From: Desulfovibrio sp.
Lineage (GTDB): Bacteria; Desulfobacterota; Desulfovibrionia; Desulfovibrionales; Desulfovibrionaceae
DNA length: 64,000 nucleotides
Reading direction: 5' to 3'
Assembly: GCA_030145055.1 (NCBI GenBank)
Contig: JAQYWK010000003.1
Location: forward strand, 310,001 to 374,000
The notes beneath the pieces are model-generated. The model was not told the DNA's origin and searched no databases. It saw only the letters and a list, made by a program, of their open reading frames with translations. A program made the position numbers and the translations under genes. Numbering within the stretch: position 1 is the first letter of the stretch; each line of letters begins with the position of its first letter. Shown piece by piece: positions 25,810-34,476 of this stretch.

Positions 25810-25835
25810 GTTATATAAAAACATCTTTATATAAC
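25810..25835. promoter_or_regulatory. Candidate SahR operator upstream of sahR-ahcY
   Basis: GTTATATAAA (25810-25819) and TTTATATAAC (25826-25835) form a perfect 10-bp inverted repeat with a 6-base spacer, 34 bases upstream of the sahR start. A perfect dyad this close to an ArsR-type gene suggests the autoregulatory binding site. Confidence 0.65.
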
Positions 25836-26067
25836 AATATAAACACTGCCTATCCTCCAAAATTAATATCGTCAAGCTTAAAAACTTGATTAGTGGATTT
25901 ATTCCGCAATCCCATTTAAGTAGCATCGCAGTTGTATTTCAGGAATTACCAGTGCTTCACACAGTCATAGACAAATAAAATATCTACACAAACAGAACCC
26001 TTTGCAATTCAGCGGATAGATGTATATAGTTAGAAATTGAATAAACACATTATCTCAAACTGCCCTT

Positions 26068-26571
26068 ATGGTTAAAAAAACGAAATATACAGGACCTAAA
26101 AAAAGGTTCTTTCACCCCCGCCAGCGCTCGCTATGCACTATGGGCGAAGCTATGACGGAGTTTGTTTCTACCCTTGATGGTAAAAACAAACTCAGACTTG
26201 CTAAGCTTTGGAAGGCATGGCCGGACCTTATGGGTGAACTTGCTGAGTTCGCAAAACCACTGGGACATCGAAAGACTACATTAATTCTCGCAGCAGAGGA
26301 TTCTGTTGCCGCGCAGGAGCTGACATACTTCGCTCCAGAGATTTTATTGAGAATTAATTCGTTTTTTGGCGAAGAAGTCTTTGACAAGGTGCTATTCGAG
26401 CTGTTAAACGGCAGGGTTCCATTGGGTGGGTACGAATTACAGCGAACTCACTTCCAAAGAGCCAAGGTCAAAAATCCCGGAAACATTGGCGGGATGAAAG
26501 ACAAATTTGATCCAGAATCGGCGGTCGGCAGATGTTATCTGAAGTACGTCCGTCTATTTGAAAATTCATAA
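26068..26571 (+). CDS. DUF721 / DciA-like protein
   Basis: The 167-residue product contains a DUF721 domain (about residues 35-120): LAKLWKAWPDLMGELAEFAKPLGH, cut to LAKLWKAWPDLMG, then LILAAEDSVAAQELTYFAPEI. The family includes DciA, the ancestral replicative helicase loader. The N-terminus is basic (KKTKYTGPKKRFF), as in nucleic-acid-binding members. It is 36 bases upstream of the next gene on the same strand. Confidence 0.75.
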   Translation: MVKKTKYTGPKKRFFHPRQRSLCTMGEAMTEFVSTLDGKNKLRLAKLWKAWPDLMGELAEFAKPLGHRKTTLILAAEDSVAAQELTYFAPEILLRINSFFGEEVFDKVLFELLNGRVPLGGYELQRTHFQRAKVKNPGNIGGMKDKFDPESAVGRCYLKYVRLFENS

Positions 26572-26607
26572 GATTTCACGGCCGGAGACGGCCCTAAGGA
26601 GAATATC

Positions 26608-26955
26608 ATGAGCGAAGACAAAATCACATTAGAAGGCCTAGCACTTAAGAAGCCTCTCGACAAAATGACCACTAAAGAACTCCGCGAGATCTGCATCAAC
26701 AAGATGCCTTTGATCGCTGGCGTATCCGGAATGGACAAAGCAACTATCATCACCAACGTTAAAGAATTTCTCGGAATCGTTGAAGAAGAAGGCGCTGTCT
26801 CACCTTACAAAGATCAGATCTTTACTATTAAAGGCCAGATCAAAACTATGCGTGAAGATAAAGTTAAAGCTGAATCCCGCAAGGATCGTGACCTTATCCG
26901 TCGCAAAATCAACAAACTGAAAAAACGCACTCGCGCAATGGCGAGAGCAGTTTAA
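26608..26955 (+). CDS. Conserved small basic protein with SAP/Rho-N-like segment
   Basis: The 115-residue protein has no enzyme motif. Residues about 15-55 (LDKMTTKELREICI, then VSGMDKATIITNVKEFLG) look like the SAP or Rho N-terminal helix-extended-helix module that binds nucleic acid. The rest is a Lys/Arg-rich coiled-coil-like helix (IRRKINKLKKRTRAMARAV). GGAG precedes the ATG. A role in RNA or DNA binding is inference. Confidence 0.6.
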   Translation: MSEDKITLEGLALKKPLDKMTTKELREICINKMPLIAGVSGMDKATIITNVKEFLGIVEEEGAVSPYKDQIFTIKGQIKTMREDKVKAESRKDRDLIRRKINKLKKRTRAMARAV

Positions 26956-26985
26956 TCTTATTTTCAAAATATTTGAAGATTACTG

Positions 26986-27014
26986 TTGACAGACTGAGAG
27001 ATTCCAAATAAACA
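26986..27014 (+). promoter_or_regulatory. Sigma-70 promoter of the first tRNA module
   Basis: TTGACA, 17 bases, TAAACA; the transcript would start about 8 bases before tRNA-Gln. The second tRNA module has the same arrangement. Confidence 0.7.
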
Positions 27015-27028
27015 CTCATTTCTGTTGC

Positions 27029-27103
27029 AGGGACATCGTTCAATTGGCAGGACAGCGGATTCTGATTCCGTCAATCAAGGTTCGAGTCCTTGTGTCCCTG
27101 CCA
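27029..27103 (+). tRNA. tRNA-Gln(CTG)
   Basis: The acceptor stem AGGGACA pairs with TGTCCCT, discriminator G and encoded CCA. The anticodon loop TTCTGAT gives CTG. The T arm AAGGTTCGAGTCCTT is normal. It is identical to the copy at 27740. Confidence 0.95.
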
Positions 27104-27125
27104 GCAACATTTTTTTGATTAATGC

Positions 27126-27203
<78 letters not shown>

Positions 27204-27315
27204 AATCAAATTAGTGAGACTCGCTAAAGCCAATAGAGTCGTGCTGGCTGCAACAACATTACCCGCTTCATTTACGCGATCAGGCTCGCAGAAGCAGGTA
27301 CGATTTTCTAGATGC

Positions 27316-27393
<78 letters not shown>

Positions 27394-27404
27394 CGAATTT
27401 GAAA

Positions 27405-27432
27405 AAGGACTGAATCGCAAGATTCAGTCCTT
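27405..27432 (+). terminator. Terminator of the first tRNA module
   Basis: AAGGACTGAATC pairs with GATTCAGTCCTT around GCAA and is followed by a T-rich tail. Confidence 0.9.
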
Positions 27433-27698
27433 TCTTCGTTTTTGAGGGCACTCAGATATTGCCCTCACAAAAGCAAGCCTCGTTTGTGACAACTACAAGT
27501 TTACAATTAGAGAGTCACTCCTCATACAAGACAAAAAACTCTCTACCACCTCCTACAGCCACCTAATCAGCATTTTCAAGACAGCAGTCCATATTAGTAA
27601 GAACGAAAGCTTACAGACGGTATTCCTAACGCAAACAAACAGTAAGTTTGTTAGACAATAAATACTTCAACATTTTTTAAATTTTGTTCGATAAGTTG
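27433..27698. other. Gap between tRNA modules
   Basis: About 270 bases without a supported gene. A hairpin GAGGGCA (27444-27450) with TGCCCTC (27460-27466) lies just after the terminator; the rest is AT-rich. Confidence 0.4.
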
Positions 27699-27727
27699 TT
27701 GACAGAACACCCCTTTCCACATAGAAC
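27699..27727 (+). promoter_or_regulatory. Sigma-70 promoter of the second tRNA module
   Basis: TTGACA, 17 bases, TAGAAC, ending 12 bases before the second tRNA-Gln. Confidence 0.7.
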
Positions 27728-27739
27728 CACTTTCGTTGC

Positions 27740-27814
27740 AGGGACATCGTTCAATTGGCAGGACAGCGGATTCTGATTCCGTCAATCAAGGTTCGAGTCC
27801 TTGTGTCCCTGCCA
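27740..27814 (+). tRNA. tRNA-Gln(CTG), second copy
   Basis: Same 75-base sequence as 27029-27103, with encoded CCA and anticodon CTG. Confidence 0.95.
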
Positions 27815-27834
27815 CACAAATTTCTTTTAGATGC

Positions 27835-27912
<78 letters not shown>

Positions 27913-27914
27913 CT

Positions 27915-27962
27915 AAAAGAGAAAAAGCCTTACGTTACCAAACGTAAGGCTTTTTCTCTTTT
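27915..27962 (+). terminator. Long terminator of the second tRNA module
   Basis: A perfect 22-bp stem (27915-27936 with 27941-27962, core AAAAAGCCTTACGTT) with the loop ACCA and A/T-rich ends, which should terminate both the tRNAs and the convergent gene at 28000. Confidence 0.93.
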
Positions 27963-27999
27963 GTATGTCCGCACATAAAAAGCATCTAAAAAAGGACCA

Positions 28000-28419
28000 T
28001 TATCTAAGCGCCTGAACCACCCCACTGTGCGTAACAAATCTCACAACTCCATCACGGTCAACCAGAATGGCCCGCGGCACCTCATCAACTTTCCTGACCA
28101 TCTGCACCTTGCCGTCAGGAGTGACCCTGAATAGCCTTTTATGGGTATGCGACATTACATACACAGAATTATCCGGCGCAGCCGCCATACCGGAAATATA
28201 ACCGAATCCATCCGCTAAAAGAATCTTCTCATCATCGGCATATACAACGTGTACTTTCCCTTCCGTCTGGTCCGCAATGAAATAGCATTTTTTACCAGTA
28301 GCAACCAACATCCCGCTCGTGGCTTCATAGACTCCTGCGAAAGTAAAAGATGCGCATGCGATTACAAACAAACACGATACTACGCAGCAAACCATTACCC
28401 TTGAAATTTTAAAAGTCAT
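28000..28419 (-). CDS. Small exported protein with NHL/beta-propeller-like repeats
   Basis: The 139-residue protein has a signal peptide (cleavage after FAG near residue 29). The mature part contains three blade-like segments (GKKCYFIADQTEGKVHVV, GYISGMAAAPDNSVYVMSH, and PRAILVDRDGVVRFV), as in NHL or SMP-30 propellers. It is too short for a full propeller, so it may oligomerise or be a remnant. It is divergent from a LysR gene with a 92-base gap, which suggests that regulator controls it. Confidence 0.6.
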   Translation of the reverse strand: MTFKISRVMVCCVVSCLFVIACASFTFAGVYEATSGMLVATGKKCYFIADQTEGKVHVVYADDEKILLADGFGYISGMAAAPDNSVYVMSHTHKRLFRVTPDGKVQMVRKVDEVPRAILVDRDGVVRFVTHSGVVQALR

Positions 28420-28511
28420 AATGACCTCCTTGCTGTTTCATATGTTGTATGGCACGTTATCATACAAATCCAATACCATTTAACGACTTAATAATACCAA
28501 AAAGGTATCAT

Positions 28512-29402
28512 ATGAGAATGCGCCAATTACGCTACTTTGAAGCCGTAGCAGAAGAACTTCATTTCGGAAGAGCAGCTGAACGTTTGCACATACAGCAACC
28601 TCCGCTCAGTAGACAGATTCAAAAATTAGAAGAAGACCTAGGTGTGCAACTGTTCGATCGCACAAATCGAAAAGTTGAATTAACCGACGCTGGTAAGTAT
28701 TTCTTGGAAGAAGCGAAAGGAATGCTAAAAAATCAATCACGCGCGCGGTCTACGCTTCAAGCAATGGGAGACGGCAATGCGGGTAAACTTCATGTAAGTT
28801 TTGTTTATTTAGTGCTGTCGACAGCTTTTCCATCCATTATTGCAGATTTCATAAAAAAATATCCAGCAGTTGAAGTCGCCCTACACGACGAAACAAGCTT
28901 CCAGCAAATTGAATCTGTAAGCGATGGGACGCGCCATATTGGTTTTGTCACGCTTAACCTTGTCGACCTCAAAGATTTGTCACATATTATTGTGCAGCGA
29001 ACTATGCCTCGAGCTGCAATACCCGAAAATCACCCCCTTGCAGTCCAAAAAAGTGTTACTCTTCAAGATCTTTCTAAAATACCTTACATCTGCAGCACTG
29101 ATTCTCATTGCAGAATGCGAGTAAAAGAAATGGAAAAAAGGTTTCAAAACGAAGGATTGGAGCTAATGCTAGGGATGAGATACAGGCGCAAACATACAGG
29201 TTCTGTATTCGTTGCAGCCGGACTTGGATGGACTATCACCAATGAGGGATCAGAAAGGATTTTACCGCAAGGCATAACTCTTAGACCTATCGAAGCGGAC
29301 CTTCCTCCATTCGAAGTGGGGATGATCTGGGACCCCAATAGAGTAACACCGTTAATACAGAATTTCCTTGATTACTACAGAGATAGTATTGAAGATTTAT
29401 AA
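28512..29402 (+). CDS. LysR-family transcriptional regulator
   Basis: The 296-residue product has an N-terminal winged helix (MRQLRYFEAVAEELHFGRAA, then QPPLSRQIQKLEEDLG) and a C-terminal effector-binding domain. The N-terminus is close to the BenM/CatM/CbbR-like group. The ORF opens 21 codons earlier, but the ATG at 28512 matches the usual family start. It is divergent from the exported protein at 28000 and may regulate it. A paralogue lies at 46482. Confidence 0.9.
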   Translation: MRMRQLRYFEAVAEELHFGRAAERLHIQQPPLSRQIQKLEEDLGVQLFDRTNRKVELTDAGKYFLEEAKGMLKNQSRARSTLQAMGDGNAGKLHVSFVYLVLSTAFPSIIADFIKKYPAVEVALHDETSFQQIESVSDGTRHIGFVTLNLVDLKDLSHIIVQRTMPRAAIPENHPLAVQKSVTLQDLSKIPYICSTDSHCRMRVKEMEKRFQNEGLELMLGMRYRRKHTGSVFVAAGLGWTITNEGSERILPQGITLRPIEADLPPFEVGMIWDPNRVTPLIQNFLDYYRDSIEDL

Positions 29403-29532
29403 TTAGCCCTTCGAAAATAATATTTTGAACTTCACGAAAATGATATTAATCAACGGACCAAGTTGATAAGAAAACGGTATCAACAAATAAATTTACTTGA
29501 TGCTAACCATAAATTTTTAGAATATTTTATCA

Positions 29533-29538
29533 TATAAT
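29533..29538 (+). promoter_or_regulatory. Possible -10 box of the GAK cluster
   Basis: A perfect TATAAT lies 18 bases before the GTG start of the first cluster gene. I find no good -35 at 17 bases, so the assignment is weak. Confidence 0.35.
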
Positions 29539-29555
29539 AGAATTAAAGGTGATCC

Positions 29556-30107
29556 GTGCAGAATAAACCAACCATAACTATCCCAACCGAGCAGGAATGC
29601 GAGCGGCTTTTAACCGAAGTCTTCAATATTTCTGAAAGCGAACTTAATAACGCACGACTTGTTAAAACAGTCGCCATGCGCATTGGTCGTGACCTGAAAT
29701 GGCTTCGCGACAGAGGGCCGAATCTCAGCCTGATTAAAGCAGGATCTATTTTGAGCGCCATTACTATCGGTAACGATAAAGATACTAAAGACGGCTGCGC
29801 TAAACTTATAGAGTTGGGCTACTCAAATATTACTGAAATTGTGGACCAAAATAAATGTCCCGATTTTTCAGAAGGTTCTTCCGTTTCCGAAAAAGAGATT
29901 ATATTTATAGCGGACAAGCTGGTTGATGAAGAAGAACTTGTCAGCGTTGTATATAAATACGACCATGCAATAGAAGCTGTTAATAATGACCCGCAAAAAT
30001 CAGCGGATTTGAAACGTAAAAAAACAATCGCACTTAAAATAAAATCAGCCATTGAACGTGAAACAGGTAAGAATCTGGAAGAACTCGCCATCGCGGACAA
30101 TGATTAG
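29556..30107 (+). CDS. Degenerate HD-domain protein, first gene of the GAK cluster
   Basis: The 183-residue product follows the outline of the short HD-domain phosphohydrolases of Desulfovibrio-type bacteria: an N-terminal helix pair, a GCAKLIELGYSNITEIVDQ segment, then SEKEIIFIADKLVDEEELVSV and a C-terminal helix KIKSAIERETGKNLEEL. The metal-binding His and His-Asp are absent: the place of the HD dyad reads SILSAI. So it is probably a non-catalytic binding protein. Start is GTG after AAAGGTGATCC. The next gene starts 36 bases later. Confidence 0.55.
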   Translation: MQNKPTITIPTEQECERLLTEVFNISESELNNARLVKTVAMRIGRDLKWLRDRGPNLSLIKAGSILSAITIGNDKDTKDGCAKLIELGYSNITEIVDQNKCPDFSEGSSVSEKEIIFIADKLVDEEELVSVVYKYDHAIEAVNNDPQKSADLKRKKTIALKIKSAIERETGKNLEELAIADND

Positions 30108-30143
30108 TCCCGAATAGGTACAAAAGAACATTGGAGAGCTGTC

Positions 30144-30701
30144 ATGGGAAAAGGCAAGAAAATTGAAAGGTCCATAAAGCCGGAAGAACTGCCCAATTTT
30201 CTGCGCCAAATGGCTGATGCAATTGAATCGGGTGGAACTGATGCCATGACTAACTTCACGGCGATCGAAGGTTTTAAAAAACTCAAGATTAAAATCAGCC
30301 AAGATCTAGAAAACACTATCATCAAAATAAAAGCAAAACCTGAAAAGTGCAGTCCGCTATCCGCGCAGGAAAAACAGGGTACGGATCATTCTCAGACGCC
30401 TCAAACTCCAGCAAAACCAAGGTACACAGACCTTAAAAAGCGCATGAAAAACTCGTTTAAAACAATTTTTAAATCTATTCATGCTGGAGTTCTCCCACCT
30501 GAGAGGATTGCAAAGCAGTTCATCGAGGATTCCAAATTAATGGTCACTTATGAAGGTCATGGCGAAAATTACTATGCAGAATACACCGTTGCCTGTGATG
30601 AATTTGTGAGCGCTCTTGAAAATAAAAACATCGAAGATGCCCATAAAGCGTGTGACAGCCTGAACAACATAAAAGCCCATTGCCACTCTCAATATAAGTA
30701 A
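30144..30701 (+). CDS. XXXCH-domain protein of the GAK system
   Basis: The 185-residue protein has two parts. Residues about 10-65 form a helix plus beta hairpin (SIKPEELPNFLRQMADAIES, then KKLKIKIS and TIIKIKAK) like the amphi-Trp module. A Pro/Gln/Thr linker follows (66-92). Residues 93-185 are helical and end in NNIKAHCHSQYK, the XXXCH motif, a partner of CXXCH heme sites that lacks the first Cys. No signal peptide is seen, so it is cytoplasmic. GGAGAGCTGTC precedes the ATG. I know no experimental function for the family. Confidence 0.8.
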   Translation: MGKGKKIERSIKPEELPNFLRQMADAIESGGTDAMTNFTAIEGFKKLKIKISQDLENTIIKIKAKPEKCSPLSAQEKQGTDHSQTPQTPAKPRYTDLKKRMKNSFKTIFKSIHAGVLPPERIAKQFIEDSKLMVTYEGHGENYYAEYTVACDEFVSALENKNIEDAHKACDSLNNIKAHCHSQYK

Positions 30702-30708
30702 GAATACA

Positions 30709-31851
30709 ATGAATACAAATAATGTGTGCGCTGAAGATGTTACGGTAGACCCTGAAATTTCCGATGAAGATCGCGAAATTTTCTTCATGGTTATGTCAAC
30801 GGAGCTTGCCGACTGGCAAATTCAGCAGATAGTAACCCCTTCTAATATTTACCCTGAGCAGGAACAGATTCTCGCCGCACACTGGCATCCAGAATTTGTT
30901 CCCATGAATTTAATCTCTCAGCGAATCGGCGCAATGTTCCCGAACTGCAAAGACGAAATGCTTATTCCGACTCAACATAATGAGATGATGAGCTATGGCG
31001 ATTACACTGGAGTGGAAGTGGACTGTTACGCCAGTGGTTTCAACCAGAAAGTTCAGCTTTTGCTACATTTCGAAAATGAAAAAATTGAAAAAGCGCACGT
31101 TTTAAAATCCATGCTGGCACACACATTTAAATATCGCTCATCGCAACTTTTTGAATTCATGGATTCCATCACTAAGCCCATCGAAAAAAGAGTACGTGAA
31201 GCTGCACGCAAAACCGGAGCGGACAAAAACCTCGTTGAAATGGTCAGAATCTACGTAACAAAAATTCAAACCATGCTAGACGAAAATTGGTCCGACATTT
31301 CTAAAGCTTCCGTAAAAAATAAACTGCTCAAAAACTACTTTGATGCCATGCGCCCCAAATATGGCAATACTCTTATTAATAGAGCGCAGGCCTACCTCAA
31401 AGCAATTAAAGCACAAGTTAAAGCCGATTTTTCGTTAAAATTTTTCTATAGAGCAACTGAAGTAATCGAAGAAACGCACGCGCTCGGCGGATGTGTTGTT
31501 ATACCCCATCCCGAAGAATTTTGGCCCATTTTGCTCGCTAAATATGATGTGGATGGCATTGAGGCATGGAATCCTCAATCTCAAAGGTACACCGACTTCC
31601 TAATATCAGTCATAAATGAACAAAACATAAACCGCGCAAGTGGAAGCAAAGAAGTATTCATATTCATGGGCGACGACTGCCACATGAGCGAAAAGACCAA
31701 AACTCTCAGCACACAGGATCCGGTAAAAGCTGCCAGAGAAATAGGACTACAACCAGCATGGGATGATCTGAATATCAGAAAAAAACTCATCATGGCCGGC
31801 ATAGACAGGCATTCGATTATCAGGGAATACAAAGCACGGCTTGCCGGGTAA
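30709..31851 (+). CDS. PHP-like metal-dependent hydrolase of the GAK cluster
   Basis: The 380-residue product has scattered metal-ligand motifs of the PHP phosphoesterase/amidohydrolase type: AAHWHPEFVP, TQHNEMMS, VVIPHPEEFWP, DVDGIEAWNP and GDDCHMSEK. The middle (about 150-240) is a helical insert. A phosphatase or hydrolase acting on a small molecule is likely; the substrate is unknown. It starts 7 bases after the XXXCH gene. Its end overlaps the longest frame of the next gene, but that gene's better start lies 71 bases downstream. Confidence 0.65.
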   Translation: MNTNNVCAEDVTVDPEISDEDREIFFMVMSTELADWQIQQIVTPSNIYPEQEQILAAHWHPEFVPMNLISQRIGAMFPNCKDEMLIPTQHNEMMSYGDYTGVEVDCYASGFNQKVQLLLHFENEKIEKAHVLKSMLAHTFKYRSSQLFEFMDSITKPIEKRVREAARKTGADKNLVEMVRIYVTKIQTMLDENWSDISKASVKNKLLKNYFDAMRPKYGNTLINRAQAYLKAIKAQVKADFSLKFFYRATEVIEETHALGGCVVIPHPEEFWPILLAKYDVDGIEAWNPQSQRYTDFLISVINEQNINRASGSKEVFIFMGDDCHMSEKTKTLSTQDPVKAAREIGLQPAWDDLNIRKKLIMAGIDRHSIIREYKARLAG

Positions 31852-31921
31852 ATACTTCCATCATTATTTAAGATGTTTGAAAAATTTCACGGATTTAGTC
31901 TTACACGGAGAATTCATACCA

Positions 31922-33574
31922 ATGTTAACATTTGAAGGTTTAGACGAGAACTTTAAATTTCTCGTCTTTGAAGTAAGAAAACAGATCAGCGCGACACGAC
32001 AATTCGTGCAGTCCCCGTCACGATCTCTTTTCCGCAAAATCACATCGCGCGACGATCACATTGATAATCTTAAAACCATTATCGAAAACAAAAGCTATTC
32101 ACGCATAAACAGAGATACTGAGCTGGATGATAAAACTCTAAACAAAATCAGAGCAATTCAACTTGCCTCGGTTAACCTCGAAAGAATCGGCGACTATTGC
32201 GTTAATATTGTTAATCAAATGGCTTACCTTGAAGACAAAAATTTTATTAACCGCTTTGAGTGCCCTGAAGCTTTTGACATAATCGAAGGTACTACAGACC
32301 TAATTGATAAAGGGTTTACCGAAGACAACATGCCCCTAGCCCTTGAAATATGTAAATCAGAAAACAGTCTGGACTCGCTCTATAAAGACAATTTCAATCG
32401 CATCATGGCGGAAATGGGAAGTGGTAAAAATATACCCAACCTTGTCACAGTCCTTTTCATTTTCAGATACCTTGAAAGAATCGGCGATTCCCTCCTGAAC
32501 ATAGGTGAAGCAATCATTTTTTCAATCCTAGGTGAGCGCATCAAAATTGAACAATTTGAATCTTTGCAGCAAACCCTCTCAGTTTCAGGCTACGACGGTT
32601 CATTTTCAGATATTGATTTTCAGGGAATCTGGGGATCGCGATCAGGATGCCGCATTGGACACGTGCAGGCAAAGGATAAAGAAAACGGACCACCTGTCGC
32701 GCAAGGAAGTATTTATAAAGAAGGCAACCTTGATAAGATTAGAGGAGAACGGAAAAACCTTAAGATATGGAGCGATAAATTCCCAGGCATGGTTCCAGAT
32801 GTCTTCGGGTATCATGAAAGTCCTGATGAAAATAAAGGTTCAATGCTGGTCGAATTTTTGCCGGGATGCACACTTGACACCATGCTTCTTACTTCTGATG
32901 ATGCAGATATCGAGAACGGCCTGTTTACATTAGAGCAAACCCTGCGGCACATCTGGGTGAAAACCATAAACCCAACCCCTTTTAAAACCAGCTACATGGA
33001 TCAGCTCAAATCCCGTCAACCGGGAGTGTTGCAGGTTCACCCTGAGTTTTACCGCTATGCTAGATCCCCCGGATCACCAGAATTAATATCATCAGAAGAA
33101 CTCATCCTAAAAGCTATGGGGGCAGAGAACGATATTCCGGCCCCATTCTCCGTATTCATCCACGGTGACCTCAACTGTAATAATGTTGTATACAGTAATA
33201 GTGATGAAAGAGTGCGTTTCATTGATCTTCATAGGTCTAGGGATTTCGACTATATTCAGGATGCATCAGTCTTTCTTGTATCGAGCTTTCGCATGCCCGT
33301 CTTTGATCGGCCCATACGGAACAAGATCAATGGCGTAATCTCACGATTCTACAGTTTTACTGAGGAATTCGCGCTGGAACACGAAGATTCCACATGGCAG
33401 GCACGCATGGCACTTGCCTTAGCCCGTTCCCTCTATACATCCACACGATTCGAGTTTAATTACGGCTTTGCAAAAGATATGTTTAGCCGCTCCATGTTCC
33501 TCCTTGAGAAGGTAAACCGCTACAACGGTAAATGGGACGAGTTCATTCTTCCAGAAGACATTCTTCACTATTAA
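31922..33574 (+). CDS. PhoU-domain / aminoglycoside-phosphotransferase-like kinase fusion
   Basis: The 550-residue product joins two modules. Residues about 1-215 are PhoU-like three-helix repeats (NLERIGDYCVNIVNQM and YLERIGDSLLNIGEAI are the two signature copies). Residues about 245-550 are an APH/choline-kinase-like fold with FIHGDLNCNNVVY (catalytic loop, HGDxxxxN) and VRFIDLHRSRDFDY (metal Asp). It probably phosphorylates a small molecule or protein; PhoU suggests a phosphate-linked or docking role. MLTFEGLDENF with GGAGAATTCATACCA upstream was chosen over the frame start at 31841. Confidence 0.75.
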   Translation: MLTFEGLDENFKFLVFEVRKQISATRQFVQSPSRSLFRKITSRDDHIDNLKTIIENKSYSRINRDTELDDKTLNKIRAIQLASVNLERIGDYCVNIVNQMAYLEDKNFINRFECPEAFDIIEGTTDLIDKGFTEDNMPLALEICKSENSLDSLYKDNFNRIMAEMGSGKNIPNLVTVLFIFRYLERIGDSLLNIGEAIIFSILGERIKIEQFESLQQTLSVSGYDGSFSDIDFQGIWGSRSGCRIGHVQAKDKENGPPVAQGSIYKEGNLDKIRGERKNLKIWSDKFPGMVPDVFGYHESPDENKGSMLVEFLPGCTLDTMLLTSDDADIENGLFTLEQTLRHIWVKTINPTPFKTSYMDQLKSRQPGVLQVHPEFYRYARSPGSPELISSEELILKAMGAENDIPAPFSVFIHGDLNCNNVVYSNSDERVRFIDLHRSRDFDYIQDASVFLVSSFRMPVFDRPIRNKINGVISRFYSFTEEFALEHEDSTWQARMALALARSLYTSTRFEFNYGFAKDMFSRSMFLLEKVNRYNGKWDEFILPEDILHY

Positions 33575-33599
33575 TTTGAGCGGCAAAAAAGGACAACTC

Positions 33600-34475
33600 A
33601 TGAGAATAGGCGTAATAGGGATCAAAAATGCATGGTCCACGGAACAACTTGCTGAAGCTGTTGCACGCAAAACGGGACAAGAAAAAATGATTTATGAGAT
33701 GCAAGATATTCGTCTTGATCTCCCTTCTGGAAGAGCTGTAATCGATGGAATAGACCTTTCAGAACTTGATGGAATAATAATAAAAAAGATCGGCAGGCAA
33801 TATTCTCCGGACTTGCTGGACCGTTTAGAAATGCTTCGCCTGCTCGAAGGGCGCGGAGTCAAAATATTTTCATCACCAAGCAGCATCCTGAGAGTTTTGG
33901 ACCGGCTGAGTTGTACCATTACCTTGCAACTTGGTAACATCCCTATGCCACCGACCACCATCACCGAAAACATAGATCACGCTCTTGCTGCGGTGGAAGA
34001 ATATAAAGAGGCAGTCTTCAAGCCATTATACAGCACGAAGGCAAGAGGTATGTTTGTACTTAGTCCAAACCCCACGGCCCGCAACACCATCGAAGAATAC
34101 AGCAAAGAAAAAAAGATACTCTACATCCAAAAAACAATAGATTTCAAAGATCGTGACCTAGGAATAGTATTTCTAGGCGGAAAATATGTAACTACCTACG
34201 CACGCTGTAAGGCAAATGGTTCTTGGAACACCACCACAGTAAATGGCGGAAAATACGCCCCCGTAGACCCCTCGAAGGAAGTCATAGAACTAGCGCGTAA
34301 AGCTCAGTCCCTTTTTAACCTAGACTTCACGTGTGTGGATGTAGCCCTGACAGACGAAGGACCACTGGTCTTCGAAGTTTCAGCTTTTGGTGGATTCAGA
34401 GGGCTTCTTGATGCGAGAAACATAGACGCGGCGTCTTTGTACGCGGACTATGCAATTGCAAGGATAAAAGAGTAG
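33600..34475 (+). CDS. GAK system ATP-grasp ligase
   Basis: The 291-residue protein is a RimK/GshB-like ATP-grasp enzyme. AVFKPLYSTKARGM carries the ATP-binding Lys and loop, ILYIQKTID is the central strand, and VDVALTDEGPLVFEVSAFGGF supplies the metal-binding acidic residues. Such enzymes join a carboxylate to an amine via an acyl phosphate, often tailoring peptides or proteins. Start MRIGVIG is preceded by AAGGACAACTC. It is followed after 1 base by the HprK-like kinase, the constant partner in GAK loci. Confidence 0.85.
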   Translation: MRIGVIGIKNAWSTEQLAEAVARKTGQEKMIYEMQDIRLDLPSGRAVIDGIDLSELDGIIIKKIGRQYSPDLLDRLEMLRLLEGRGVKIFSSPSSILRVLDRLSCTITLQLGNIPMPPTTITENIDHALAAVEEYKEAVFKPLYSTKARGMFVLSPNPTARNTIEEYSKEKKILYIQKTIDFKDRDLGIVFLGGKYVTTYARCKANGSWNTTTVNGGKYAPVDPSKEVIELARKAQSLFNLDFTCVDVALTDEGPLVFEVSAFGGFRGLLDARNIDAASLYADYAIARIKE

Positions 34476-34476
34476 C

